This document shows positions 48,760 to 60,297 of a DNA stretch of 64,000 bases, in pieces. Numbering within the stretch: the stretch's first letter is position 1; every line of letters begins with the position of its first letter. The notes beneath the pieces were generated by a model. That model was not told where the DNA came from. It saw only the letters and a program-made list of their open reading frames with translations, and searched no databases. Origin of the DNA: Marsupella aquatica (taxonomy: Eukaryota; Marchantiophyta); assembly GCA_973895155.1 (NCBI GenBank), contig OZ316897.1, positions 21,142,001 to 21,206,000 on the forward strand, given 5' to 3'. The translations under genes were made by a program, and so were the position numbers.

Positions 48760-50940
48760 AATTTGTACCAAAGTCCCAATGGCCTCCTTAGGTTACGCCC
48801 TAACTTCCTTAACCCTTATGTAACCCTCCAATAACTGCAACAACAATTGAGGCCTCATGAAATTGCTTAGCCCCTAAATATAAAGGCCCAACACTACAGA
48901 CATGCAAAAATTTTAGCTACTTTCTTGGGAAAAATTAAAATGACTATATATTCTCTGTGAATCCGTGTGTACCAATTGCCACATGTCCTGTGCATGGGCA
49001 AAAAACCTTAACTTTCTTAGAGAACTTCATGGAATATGACCCATTTGATGAGGGCCTATTTTTCTTTAAAGCAGACCCAAAAATTTAATGGACCCTATTG
49101 TTCTTCCACAAAACTTTGGAAGTCTTCCTAGGTAGGATCATTTAAATGACCCTATACTTTGTCGCATATGATGTGACACTTCCGTGGAAGTGACCGCCCC
49201 TCTGGAGGTTTAAAGACCCTATATGCTTTGAATTCTTTAAAAAATATTCTTATAGAGCAAAACAAATGACCCTAATTATGTTTTGTTGTACTTGATGTGT
49301 CATTTTTGGGGAAATGAAACCCTTGAGATCTTTGGTCTATACCAGGGTTTCGAAGGACTAGTATATCATTTGGTAATAATCCTGTACACCCACTTTGGTG
49401 GAAAACTGGAAGTGAGTGTCTATGGTACTCACTATTGTCACTCAACAATGCTATAACCAAAGTACAAGACGCCATAAACACAAGTCAGATAAGTTACAAA
49501 TGTAACTCCAAATGTAACACCCTACATAATAGTAGTCCCATCATAGACCAAAACTATAATTTGCTGCCTCTGTTGTTAATGCAAACTGTAGGCACCACGG
49601 AAGGTGGTCCGCGGTAAAAATTTGTTGCTGGGCAGATGGTCAAAAGTTAGGGCAAGAGGTATAGAAGGAGTTGGCCGCAGTGTGAAAGTTGCAATGAGTA
49701 TGTCCAATCATTTTAGTGCACTGCACTCCTACCAAAACTTGCAAACCCAAATCTCTTTCCCTCCTCCCTACCCTTCAGCTCCCTTCCCGTACCCCAACAA
49801 TTCACAAGTTTCCCTTTTTCCCTCCCTGACTCCCCACATCACTTTCTATTTTCTTTTATCTTCTCCTTTGTTTAATTGGTTTGATGAGGCTCATTGGAAT
49901 TGTTCTGGAAATCCATTTTTCTTCAAAATTTGTATAGTGAGTACTAAGTCCTAAGTTAGTCAAATCTCATCCCAAACAGAGTTGAGATGACAAAGTTATG
50001 GCTACAAGCTCTCTTGATGCAACTTAGGACGATACCCAAGTAGGACAGAAATAACATTATGAAAACTAAAATTAAAAAAAACACCTCACAAACATATATT
50101 ACAGTCATATACATGCACATTGTCACCTGCCATCTGTCAATTAAAAATATCTAACAGTTGGCACCTTGCCTTGTGACCATGGTGCACTGTAGTCCACCGG
50201 CCTCCTTGTTAGCCTTGATCTCATGCATCAATCAATCAGATCCAATGGCTATAGGACCTCTCAGAATTTTTCAAGGCTTTCTAAGGTCTTTTCAGAGTGT
50301 CCCTTATGGGAAATCCCATGGTTTAGAAAAATTCAAAGGATAAATCTGATGGCATGGAATTATTCCCTTCTCTTTTTATTTTTTCTAAACAAAAACTACC
50401 TGCTCTCTTGACCTTAGATCCATAGTTTTTGACATTAAATATTAGTTCCACAGAAGGAATTAATTGTGCAAGGGAACATCTTGCCTTTGCTTTTTCTACT
50501 TACTGCAACATTAATCCATATACTTAAAGAAGTTATTGTCACCTTTAGGAATAATATCTGTATTTCCTCATATCATTAAAATATATTAATAATTATTTTA
50601 ATTTGCCAGAGTACAAGACACGGAAGCAAGTTCGAGCATGCAATATGCTATATCTAATTTCTTATATTTTCGTGATAATTCAACAAAATAAAAATGAACA
50701 CTAAGAGTGGGCGAGTGACTTTCAAGCAAATGAGCGTCATTTCCAATGTCATTTAGACACTTTGCAAGTGCCTAGTCAGGCCCATAAACCACCACTTGTC
50801 TGCACCTTACTTGTCAATGAGGGCCACCTTCCAATGGCTAGGCCAGGTGCCCCAGAATATATGCATGTTATCATGAGGTGCTCCGCAATGCAGGATTTTT
50901 TCAAGTCCTTTTTTGCCCGTGAAAGAGTGTATTAACATGC
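48760..50940. other. AT-rich spacer, no gene seen
   Basis: Only short frames without domains. There are several pyrimidine-rich stretches (e.g. 49750-49870) but no splice context. Confidence 0.4.
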
Positions 50941-50947
50941 AGTAAGC

Positions 50948-51063
50948 AAGTTGCCTACAAAAGAATCTAGCAGTAAAGACCAAGAGAAGGAGAACCAAAA
51001 ACTTTAAGTTGCCTACAAAAGAATCTAGCAGTAAAGACCAAGAGAAGGAGAACCAAAAACTTT
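50948..51063. repeat. Perfect 58-bp tandem duplication
   Basis: The unit aagttgcctacaaaagaatc and onward occupies 50948-51005 and repeats at 51006-51063 without visible change. Confidence 0.93.
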
Positions 51064-51099
51064 TTTGTTTTATAATCTTATGTATAAAGCCAGAAAGGG

Positions 51100-51475
51100 A
51101 GCTATAGTTGAGTTCTAGGCTTCTAGAGTGAAGTCTATAGACAGTGACTCTAGAGCCCCACCATAAAATATGTACATAGAAAAGAGGATGCTATATATAT
51201 ATATATATATATAACGTGAAGGGAAGCTAGAGTTGAAGTTTAGAGAGTGAAACCTCTAGACCGCAACTCTAGGGCCCCACCATATATGTGCATAGAAAGG
51301 AGAATGTCATAATATGTATGATTGTTAAAATGATGGGGCCAGGCATGGTGGTTTTTTTTTATCAGACATTTCATTCACCTTCAAAGAATGGGAATAGTAA
51401 ATATATTTGTTGACACTTTATTGTCCTCTCCACTATTATAGGAATCATGTTCTTTGACGGGTGTCGGGGCTAATA
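51100..51475 (+). repeat. Dispersed repeat, copy 3, with (AT)n tract
   Basis: It matches 26390-26820 in order: cttctagagtgaag, tctagagccccaccata, attgttaaaatgatg, ttgtcctc and ggtgtcggggctaat. It contains its own internal duplication (51100-51180 and 51220-51290) and an (AT)n tract at 51192-51213. Confidence 0.6.
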
Positions 51476-51479
51476 TAAA

Positions 51480-52660
51480 GTAAAAAGAGAAGAGAAGGAA
51501 ACAACACAACACTTGTGCATGGACAAAGAATTAAACAATTTGAAGAGATGACACACACGACTACTTCAATGCTTACATTCCTCAATGTTGCTAGCATATT
51601 GCTCCGACCAGAAAAATTCCTGGGGTCCTCACTTTTTGTCTTCTGACTCATCATGCACAAATAAGTTTAAGGTGCTTTAATTGAATTTCATGAAAGACAT
51701 ACATTTTTGTGGGCAAACATTAGAGGTTTTCATCCAGACAGTTTTGAGCAATCAAGAAAAGACAGGCATTTTACAAGTAGTTTTGGAAGATTCCAAAATT
51801 ATTCCAAAAATATGGGGTTAGAAATGAGGTTAAAAACCAACACAAGGATTAACAAGGTGCTTGGATGAACTCATAGTACCTGGATTGAGACAAACCAAGC
51901 ATCACTACCTTATACAGTCTGTGTAACAGTACTCATGAGTTTATGATTCATTTCATATATCACCCTATTCATTAAAACTGGAATTTCTCTAGTCCAGAAG
52001 TTGACCTTCAAATTTCTTATTTTACCCCCAAAAGTTCTATAACTTGTTCCCCAAAAGCATACATTTTAGTTGCCAAATATACACTTTTTGAGGTCTAAAA
52101 TTACAATTCTAATGCCCAAATTATTAATTAAATAATTCAGTTATCAATTATTAATACTTATTAATTAAAAGACATTAAAGTGTTCTTATTATATACAATA
52201 TAAACAATGAAAAAATAGAATAAGACAATATAATAAATTGAAATGACCCTGATAACCAAGTTACACAAAGTAACACGGAAGGTAAACCGGTGATGTATTA
52301 TAAAAGTAAAAAACCTATTTTTACAGGGCCGAGACCACGTCTGCCCCAATGCAGGCTCTAGATGGTTTTGACCGGTTGTTGAATGTATATCAATTACTAT
52401 GTAAAAATCTATGTCAAGATTATCTCGACCCAAATGTAGGGTCCACATAATTTTGACCCCTTGTTGAATCTATATCTCTAGCTATTCCCTTTGTATAGGG
52501 TCTAGACCCAAATAACCTTTTTCTGAGAACATATCTACAAGTAAATGAGGATCAACAGCATCTAGACTCAAATGGATACTACGCATAGCTTCACTCTTTT
52601 TTCGAGTAAGAATATGTATATGTACAACTCACATCGTAACTGTTCAGTGTAGGGTCGAGA
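51480..52660. other. AT-rich spacer, no gene seen
   Basis: No supported gene. From about 52330 onward short words resembling tctagacccaaat and ctcgacccaaatg recur (e.g. 52427, 52503, 52566, 52665), reminiscent of the half-sites of the palindrome family to the right. This may mark the left part of the block described at 52.6-64 kb. Confidence 0.35.
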
Positions 52661-52664
52661 TAAT

Positions 52665-53939
52665 CTAGACCCAAATCTCATGCTCCTCCACCCCGCAGAA
52701 TTCATTTGAGCAAGTAAACCTAGACCCTGACGGGTCATATTTCATATCGCGATTACAGAAATTGAGAGGCTTTCTATTCCAGAACTTTGTTGTGAGGTCC
52801 CTACACCTCAAGACTTCCAAAACAAATCCCCGATGATTGTCTCTGTAGGGTCTTGTGTACTGATATCCAATTAATGTCTTTGCAAGGTCGTTGATCGCCT
52901 CCTCCGTCAATTCCTCCATTGGTGGTAATTTTTGCACTTCATTTTTGATATCCCAAGGAATTTCGTCCGCTGTGACATCCAAGACTGTATGGAAAACGGA
53001 ATGAACCCATACCATACTACCCCACCGCTCCGTCAACAATGCATAAATGGAAGCCTGTTGATCTCTGTCCGATAAAACATTTATCATAGACCACTTTGGA
53101 TGATTGATAAAAAGATAGTGCTGAAGATTGAAGGCATGATACAATTTCCTGAGCAGAGGCCACAGTATTTCTGGAAAGAATGTATCATCCGTGGAGTGAT
53201 GCGAAAATGAGGAAGGAAACAACCCACAATTCTTTGGATTTGCAAACGCCTTCATTGGAGTGTCATCAAGAAGGAGTGTATTAGTTTCGTCATATAATCC
53301 ACCATAACGTTTCCAAACAACCCTCAAATCCTTCAAAAGAATATTTGCCTTCCCATCGGTAATGTCAGGCCTCTGGATTCCAGTATCGAATGTATCTTCT
53401 TGAGTGAGAATAAACTTGAATTGCTCTCTCTCTTCTTGATTGAAGATCAAATGAATCATTTCATCCGTCTTGGGTTTCCTTGCACAAGTCCAAATGGCAA
53501 CATCAAATAATGAAAAAGCTGCGATTAAGAACTCGTGAAGATGGGGTCGCTCAACATACATAAAGTTAAACCCTCCACGTCTCCCCCAGTGGACACCATT
53601 GACACTTGTCGCACTACGGCGCGGTCCGGAACTTGGCGTTTTGACAGAATCCCAGCACATTTTGTTGAGGTCAAGAATCAATAGCTTCCGTCTGATCGGA
53701 CCGTGAAGTGGAGGCAAGGGTCCTGCAAAGTACGAACACCAACGTTAGAATTGTGGGAGATAAAACAAAGGAATGCTCGAGACGATCTCGAGCATCACAA
53801 GTGAATGAACAACAGTCAACATCATACCTGTTATTTGTGGAAGGTCAGTAGTTGAAGAAATCTCAGGACATCTTCGGAGATTATTGTCGACGCACTCCAC
53901 AATTTGTAAGGGCCCGCCTATTTCTGTGAAGGTAGACAT
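52665..53939 (-). CDS. FCP1/NIF-like HAD-fold protein
   Basis: Exons 53828-53939 and 52665-53722 join in phase (ACA-G | GA-CCC) at a GT-AG intron of 105 bases, giving 389 residues. The HAD-like core shows L-I-L-D-L-N-K (Asp55, Asn57) in place of the D-x-D motif I, I-W-T-C-A-R-K at the motif II position, and T-L-L-L-D-D-T-P-M-K-A-F-x-N-P near motif III, the pattern of plant FCP1-like phosphatases. Replacement of the second motif I Asp by Asn also occurs, as I recall, in many plant members (D-L/V-N-G), so activity is doubtful. The gene starts only 54 bases after the stop of the methyltransferase-like gene on the same strand. Its only intron carries a copy of the 17-bp palindrome (53776-53792). 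Confidence 0.75.
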
Positions 53940-53993
53940 AATAATTTAGACGGCTGAATTTCCGGACAGTTCAAACTAACTTGGGTTTCAACC

Positions 53994-56900
53994 TCACGTG
54001 CTGAAAGACCCAAATTCATCTAGAAGGTTATCTCCTAGTTGGTTTTGGATGTCCAAATTTATCCCTCCGGGAAGGGTCTCAACAAGAGCTGGCTCAGACC
54101 AAACTGACACTAATTTGAACTTATCCATCCTATACTTTCTAGATCGAATAATCTTCTCAGACTGCTCTATAGAGATGTGTTGACCTTTTGACGGTCCATC
54201 AGTCCAAACATAATGAGTAGCACTTGCTTTGAGTGATTTGTAACCAGTTCTACCGATTTCAGTCCCCGGTTTCCTAACAAAAGGGAGAATTACGGGGCTT
54301 CCAGTAGAAGAATCTGTGAAAACAAGCTTATTCTCTGAAGCGCAAAACATTTGGTCCAAGGGAGAGGACGATGCACCTGCCTCGTCCTGAGGGGGAGTAT
54401 GGAAGCCACTAGCTTTCTTAGTAGAGAAAATCTCATCCAGTTGAGGAGGGCTTGGAATTGGTTGGCTAACTGCATCCTGCAAGGTGGATTCCCAGCCAAC
54501 ATCCAAGGTTGAAGACTGTTGTTCACGTTGTGCATCCCCAAGGTCACCCGATGAAGGAACACTTGGAACATCGAGATCATCTCGAGCATCATTTCCAAAT
54601 TCAGGGAGTATTTCACCCTCTTCTTCCATGTAGCTTGTAATTTTCGGGCCCTCCATTTTGCGATGCTCTAAATTCTCCGCAAATACTTCCTCATAAACAC
54701 TGGCTTCCACTGGAGCTATGTCTGTGGCCGCCTCTTCTATAAGAACGAGGGGACCAGCAGTAATTTCCTCAGATGGTAACGGCTCCTTGGGTGGCACATA
54801 TAAAACTTGCTTGTTGTCATGAAGGAGCTGAGCAAAGGCTTCAGTGAATTCCATCTCTTGAGCTGTGTCCGAATACACAAAACAATCCCGACCAAGAATG
54901 ACACAAGCTTTCAATGTCTGTCCTCCAGAGAAGAAATCCAACACTGTATGACCTGGGCACGAGAAATAATCAACAAGACGCTTTGTCATTCGCAAAGGCT
55001 TTGCTCTCGGATTTACAAAGCCACCACGCCGACCGACCATCTCATAAGATGGGGCCATCTTCTCCAAAACTTTGACATCAATAGTGGATTCATCGAGCTT
55101 CTCTTTCCCATTTGATTGGTCTTTGTTGTTCCCAGTAGGGGCCTTCAAAGGCAAGACTGTGAAGTCTTTGTCCCACTTCTCACTGTAGTTCCAGAACGCA
55201 TAAAAGTCATCAAAGAAAATTTGGGACCAGTCTGGTTCCTCTTCACAACAAATTCCCCCAAAGATGATTGAGTATCGAGCTCCAATGAGAAAATCTCCCT
55301 CCTCCTTGGGCACCTGATCACGGTAGTAGCTCCCGTACTCCAGCTTCGTGTGCACTTTCTTCTCACGACGAATCTTTTCAAAGGCACTCTGAATCTGGCC
55401 TATCAATGGGCCTTGACGGACAAAAAAGATTACTAAGACCTCCGTCGAGTTCGCCATCTGCAAGCAATACTCCAGCAAGACAAAAATTTCGGCATCTGTC
55501 CACTACCATTGTCGAATACGACCAAAATCGACAATGGAGAGTGGACACGTCCTTTGCACCGAGTCAACAACCTCAGGCTTCATTGTCCTCATCAAATTAT
55601 CGCTAAAAAATGTGCGATAAGGAGTATCCTCCATTGAAGGCAATCCGCCAAATACCTTGCAATATATCTGCTCAAGCCTCACAATGAGACTTTGCGGAAA
55701 TGGGTCTTTTGGCCTATTTCTTTTTAGGAGGTTGGAAATCCAAACCTCTCCAGCAAGTTGTCTAAGTTTGGGCAACTCACCACGATCCATAAATGCAGGC
55801 AACAATTGAGTTAGCTCAAACCAAGTGAGTGAATTGGTAAACCGATCCGGATACTTCAAAACGAAGTACTCCATAATTTTTACCCTCAGCTTGGTCATGA
55901 CTTTGAAAGTATGAGCCATATCACTCATTGATTGAATATCAGATTTGTTGGCTTGGTCTTTCTTCAATAAAACCTTCTGTTGTTGAACGGCAGTAAAAAC
56001 TTTCAGAATGTCGTCATTACTCAGGTCTCCTTCAAAGCATCTAAACAATGCCGGCGTAATCATTTTTGTTGTCCGGGCTTTCCCGTTTATTTTTGAACCT
56101 AACTCCCCTAGACCATCCGGAAGAAGTCCCTTGACCCAATCGATGCACATTTGTCTCCAAGTTCGGAAGAGGTTCTCATCCGAAAACAACAACCAAAAAA
56201 TATTCCTCAGATCAGATTTTCCAGTCGTTATTTTGGCAAGGGCCATAAAATCCTGGTCCAAACAGTACAAAACAAATCTGAGGCTCGAGACGATCTCGAG
56301 GTAGAATTAAGAAACTATGGTAAAATTTATGGGAGAATACATGAAGATAAATCAAATACAGAAACTTGACCTCGAGGCTCGAGACAATCTCGAGCTCGAA
56401 GTGGATTTGAGTTCAAATATACCTGGAACTTTTGATGATCCGTTAGTCTATTGGACCCAATCACGGGTCTCTCCGGACGGCCACACTCGTCAAACTGTCG
56501 ACGCGCATGGACCATAGTATCAAGAAAACAGGACTCATACTCCATTGTCTTATTAACAGCATTTGCCCTTTGTGAGTGTTGAGCAAGTATTGTCCTTGGA
56601 GTTCTGTCCGAAAGAATTCGTGACTTCCAATATTGCAGACTCTTCGCGACCTCCTTCAACTTTGCATCGCTCTTAGCCCAACCTATGATCCAAACAGCTG
56701 CTTTTGCCGAGTGTTGTCCACTGATTGCAAGGAACTGCACCTTCTTATTCTTAACACCCCACTCAAACTCCTTTCGATCCTCAGCAGTATTCTCATAATG
56801 GAGCAACTGCAAACTCTCTCTTGAATACGGAATTAAATTCGCCATAGCTGGTACCATTCCAGGGTTTCTAACCATGGATTTTGCAACCTCCATGGCATGG

Positions 56901-57775
56901 TCTTTATTGAACATCCTATAAACCAAAACTGCAGATGGCGAATCTATACTGGTGACAGGAATGTCAAAAGTTTCATTCATGCCAAATGTGTAATACTCCT
57001 CAATCTCCTTAAGAACTTCGGCTCCTTCCTTAACGCTCTTTTCTCCCGGAGCATCTCCTGGAGTGCCATCATCATCGGTATGTGCATTCACACCCGAGGA
57101 AGATGCCGGAATGAGATCTACCTTGGGCGATGCGGACTTTTTTGGTGGATGAGCCTTCTTCGATTTGATTTCGGGTTTGTCAACCCTCTTCCTCTTTTGA
57201 GACACCTTCGCTTCCTTTTTGTCCGAACCGGAGGTCTTGTCTCCTGCAGCTATGGATTTCACTTTACCTGTTTGTCTCCGATGAGACAACACCCACTTTT
57301 TACAAGCATCCTGGTCAAATTCTCCGGCTCCAAACACAAAATCAGGGGATATAGATTCAAACTCCCCCAATTTGGATTCCAACATTAGTCTCAAAACCTT
57401 CCACGTGAAAGGAGTCGTGAATGCATCATCGCGATCAAGCCCATACTTCCGACAATAAAGGAATCCAAAAATTATGTCCGCTCCAGATATAGGAGTATCT
57501 TCTAGCAAATTACTTGTAGTAAAACCCTCGGGGAAGAAACCCATTGATATCACGCTCAGTTGTTTCCTGGCTGCACGTTCAATGTTAAGATCGCAAGAGT
57601 AGTTTTTGGCGTGAAGTCTAATTAGAGCCCACTTCCCTGTTTCGTGGTTCTCCACCGTCAAAACCATGTCCTTACCGTTACTCGTCACAATAGAAACAAC
57701 AGGCCCTAGAAGGCTGCACACCAGAGGATCGACTGATGGAGACTTCGTCTTCACACAAATAATAGTTCCTTCCAT
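53994..57775 (-). pseudogene. ParB-like plus N4/N6 DNA-methyltransferase-like gene interrupted by UAG
   Basis: Exon 56423-57775 (ATG at 57775) and exon 53994-56252 join in phase 0 (ttccag|gtatat; gtttggaccag|gat) and encode about 1202 residues apart from an in-frame TAG at 55503-55505. The N-terminal part has a basic, nuclear-signal-like run (K-R-K-R-V-D-K-P), then a ParB-like segment (I-P-V-T-S-I; V-Q-F-L-A-I-S-G-Q-H-S). The C-terminal part matches the end of beta-type amino-methyltransferases: K-P-L-R-M-T-K-R-L-V-D-Y-F then V-L-D-F-F-S-G-G-Q-T-L. The catalytic [DSN]-P-P-[YFW] motif is expected beside the TAG but reads T-C-P-L-S, so it is probably degenerate. Coding-like sequence continues upstream in frame to about 57985 across a second TAG (57824-57826). 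The intron holds two palindromes. It could be a dying gene, a readthrough gene or a mis-modelled one. Confidence 0.6.
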
Positions 57776-58771
57776 GTCTTCAGTTTCAGCAAGCTCAATG
57801 GCCCAACAGAATCCAAATAAACTCTATCCAGGGCAGGAAATCTCAATTGCATGTTCATCTTCGACTACCAAATTAGGCGATCCCAATTTCGCACTTGGTA
57901 CAGCAAAAATGTAGCAATTGTCAGAAACATGTACTACAAAACCAAGATACAAATAGGTGGCTCGAGATGATCTCGATCTTCAGTTTACTATTAGACATGT
58001 TCCAATGCCATTTCATCCGTGGAATTTAAAAAGAGATTTCAAACCCAAGAATCCCAGGAAACACAATAGGCTCGAGATGATCTCGAGCCACCATCTGTTT
58101 AAAAGAAAAAGATAAGGGCTCGAGATGATCTCGATCCACATATATATCAGTTGAGGCTTTATTCCAACTGGTCCAAAAGGCAAGCTTGGATCACATTGAA
58201 AAGGATATTAGTAATTGAAGTAGACAACAAGGAGTCCTTCCAACTGGAAGAAATTGGCCAAGGGAGACGAATGAACATAAGGGAAGACGGTGTGGGATAT
58301 ATTTGGCTCGAGACGATCTCGAGCCTAACATATCAAATGAGTGATCTGAATATCATATTCAACAATTAACATCATATTCAATCAACGATAAAAAATCCAC
58401 TTTCTCCATTAACTTCTGATACCCACAAACCCGTTCGGATGTCAATGATCAGAACGAGTTGGAGGGCACAGAAGTCCCTGGAGGAAGGAAAATTTAGATA
58501 TTTTGGATATGATGTTCAATTTTGAAGGGTAAGGGTTTCCAACTTGAAGAAATCTCACTAGGTCACATGCAGGAATTGCATATTGGCTCAAGACGATCTC
58601 GAGCCTCATGCCACTTACATCAAATGCAAAATCAATTAATAGATCATAACTTTTGAAACAAAATATTGGAGAAAACATCAATAGGCTCGAGATGATCTCG
58701 AGCCTCAACGGCATCCAAGGAATCCAAAAACAAGTGGACCAATTGAAGCTCGAGACGATCTCGAGTTAAAC

Positions 58772-58937
58772 CTGAACAGAACAAAGATGAAGAATTACGT
58801 TTAATGGTGCGATGGATCTGATGTGCTGAGTCTAGATGGGTCTGGAGCTCTTCGCCAATGGTTGCAAGGTTGTACTCAGCGAAGTCCTCCTTGGAGAAAT
58901 CTACAACAGTCGACATGGCTGGTGATGAGAGGAACAT
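58772..58937 (-). CDS. Probable first exon of a minus-strand gene
   Basis: ATG at 58937 (or 58916) opens a protein-like frame (D-F-S-K-E-D-F-A-E-Y-N) to a donor ttcag|gtttaac at 58771. Beyond the donor lie palindromes at 58749, 58686 and 58587, then a pyrimidine-rich acceptor (ttccttcctccag|gg) near 58490. It may be the 5' end of the methyltransferase-like gene or a separate small gene. I could not link the exons with confidence. Confidence 0.45.
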
Positions 58938-58944
58938 ACTACGG

Positions 58945-59180
58945 GCTGAGAACTTAAAAAAAATCTCGAGCCTAAAAAGAAAATCTCGACCCTATCAAAG
59001 CTCGACCCTAAACACAAAATCTTGACCCTATAAAATCTCGAGGAAAAAACCTAATCTCGATCCTCTGCAATCTCGAGGCTAATAGAAGGATCTCGAGGCA
59101 AGAGCGCGAAACGATCTAGAGGCAAGGAGGCAAGGGACGCGAGGAGGCGAAGAGGCAAAGAGGCGAGGAGGCAAATGTGA
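58945..59180. promoter_or_regulatory. Divergent intergenic region with clustered half-sites
   Basis: About ten copies of (a)atctcga followed by ccct or ggc occur at 58960-59118, just upstream of the minus-strand ATG at 58937, followed by a purine-rich aggcaagg/aggcgagg stretch to about 59175. The words equal one arm of the 17-bp palindrome. Position between divergent genes suggests a control region, but no TATA box or start site could be assigned. Confidence 0.45.
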
Positions 59181-60060
59181 AAATGGGGAATTCAAAACCC
59201 CTGAAGCCACTATAAGCCCCTCGGGGGTCGGCCTTGGCCGTGCCAAGCGTGCCAGGGCTCGTGCAGGCTCAAGCAGGCTGCCACGCAACCTGCTGGGTGC
59301 GTACAGTCATTATTACGGTCACACGTGTTGTCATTATTGTTATCCGTACTTCAGCCCTGCTGCAAGTTTAGCCGTGACACAAGTTCAACCATTCCGTCTT
59401 ATTGCCCTTTTTGTCTGTCAGGGTTTTATATATTGCTTCTCCTTGCTCTTCAGCGGGTCATTCTTCTCATTTCATTTCACCGCTCGCTCGTTTCTTCCTC
59501 TGCCTCTCTGCTCTCTCTCCCTCTCCCTCTCCCTCTCTCTGGCTCTAGATTTGTGCTCTGATCTCTTTCTGTTGTTCTTTTCAAGGGTTTTGGAGTCTAC
59601 GTTTGTGTTTAGGATATTTCGAGAAATTGTCATTTTAAGCCCCGAAGGAGGTCTAAAATAATTGAGCTCCTATCTTTTAGAAAACCGAACCTTTTCAGCT
59701 TATACTAATGTCGGTCAAAATCCATTTGGAAGCCTTTTCCCTCTATTTGATGGCCTTTTAGAAGCTTTTTCTCAGTGTCTGGAAGTAAACTGGGAGCCTA
59801 CTTTCTTAATTGCACCAAATCATTCCTCTAGATCATCTAGAGGCATTTATATGTTCTTATTTTGGGTGGCTTATTATTCCTAATAGTTTCTTTGTCAAAT
59901 ACAATGTCCTTTTTGGCTCGAGATCATCTCGAGTCATAAGTTTGGTCCTCAAACTTATTCACTTTCCCCTTCTTTCTAATGGTGCATTTGGTTTTCCTTC
60001 TTATAATAAATGTTTTTAGAGTGTCGGAGGTATAGAATCTTAATTCGATATTCAGTGAGA
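59181..60060 (+). other. Probable 5' region or introns of the plus-strand gene
   Basis: No domain-bearing frame. A pyrimidine-rich stretch (ctctccctctccct, about 59500-59540) is followed by AT-rich, intron-like DNA with palindromes at 59826 and 59917. It resembles a plant 5' leader and introns leading to the coding part from 60433. Confidence 0.4.
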
Positions 60061-60067
60061 TTCATAT

Positions 60068-60297
60068 TTTACCTCGAGATCGTCTCGAGCTAAATACTTC
60101 TGAATTTTTACATATTGGTGTTTTTGGTCCCTTTTCTACCTCGAGATTGTCTCGAGCTAAATACTTCTGAATTTTTACATATTGGTTGTTTTGGTCCCTC
60201 TTCTACCTCGAGATCGTCTCGAGCTAAATACTTCTGAATTTTGACGTATTGGTGTTTTTGTCCCTCTTCTACCTCGAGATCGTCTCGAGGTAGAAGA
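60068..60297 (+). repeat. 67-bp tandem repeat, each unit carrying the palindrome
   Basis: Units start with palindromes at 60073, 60140, 60207 and 60273 (spacing 67, 67, 66) and continue gctaaatacttctgaattt, a-catattggt and ggtccc-ttctac. The fourth copy is only partial. The open frame at 60241 starts inside it and is not a real start. Confidence 0.92.

Noticed and set aside
53745-53827. Coding continuation of the first FCP1-like exon
   Set aside because: It runs through the intron and palindrome to a stop. The GT at 53827 and AG before 53722 restore the conserved frame.
53939-53994. Fusion of the methyltransferase-like and FCP1-like genes by splicing across the 54-bp gap
   Set aside because: A possible donor (ac|gtgagg) and acceptor (ttcacag|aaa) exist, but the phases do not match.
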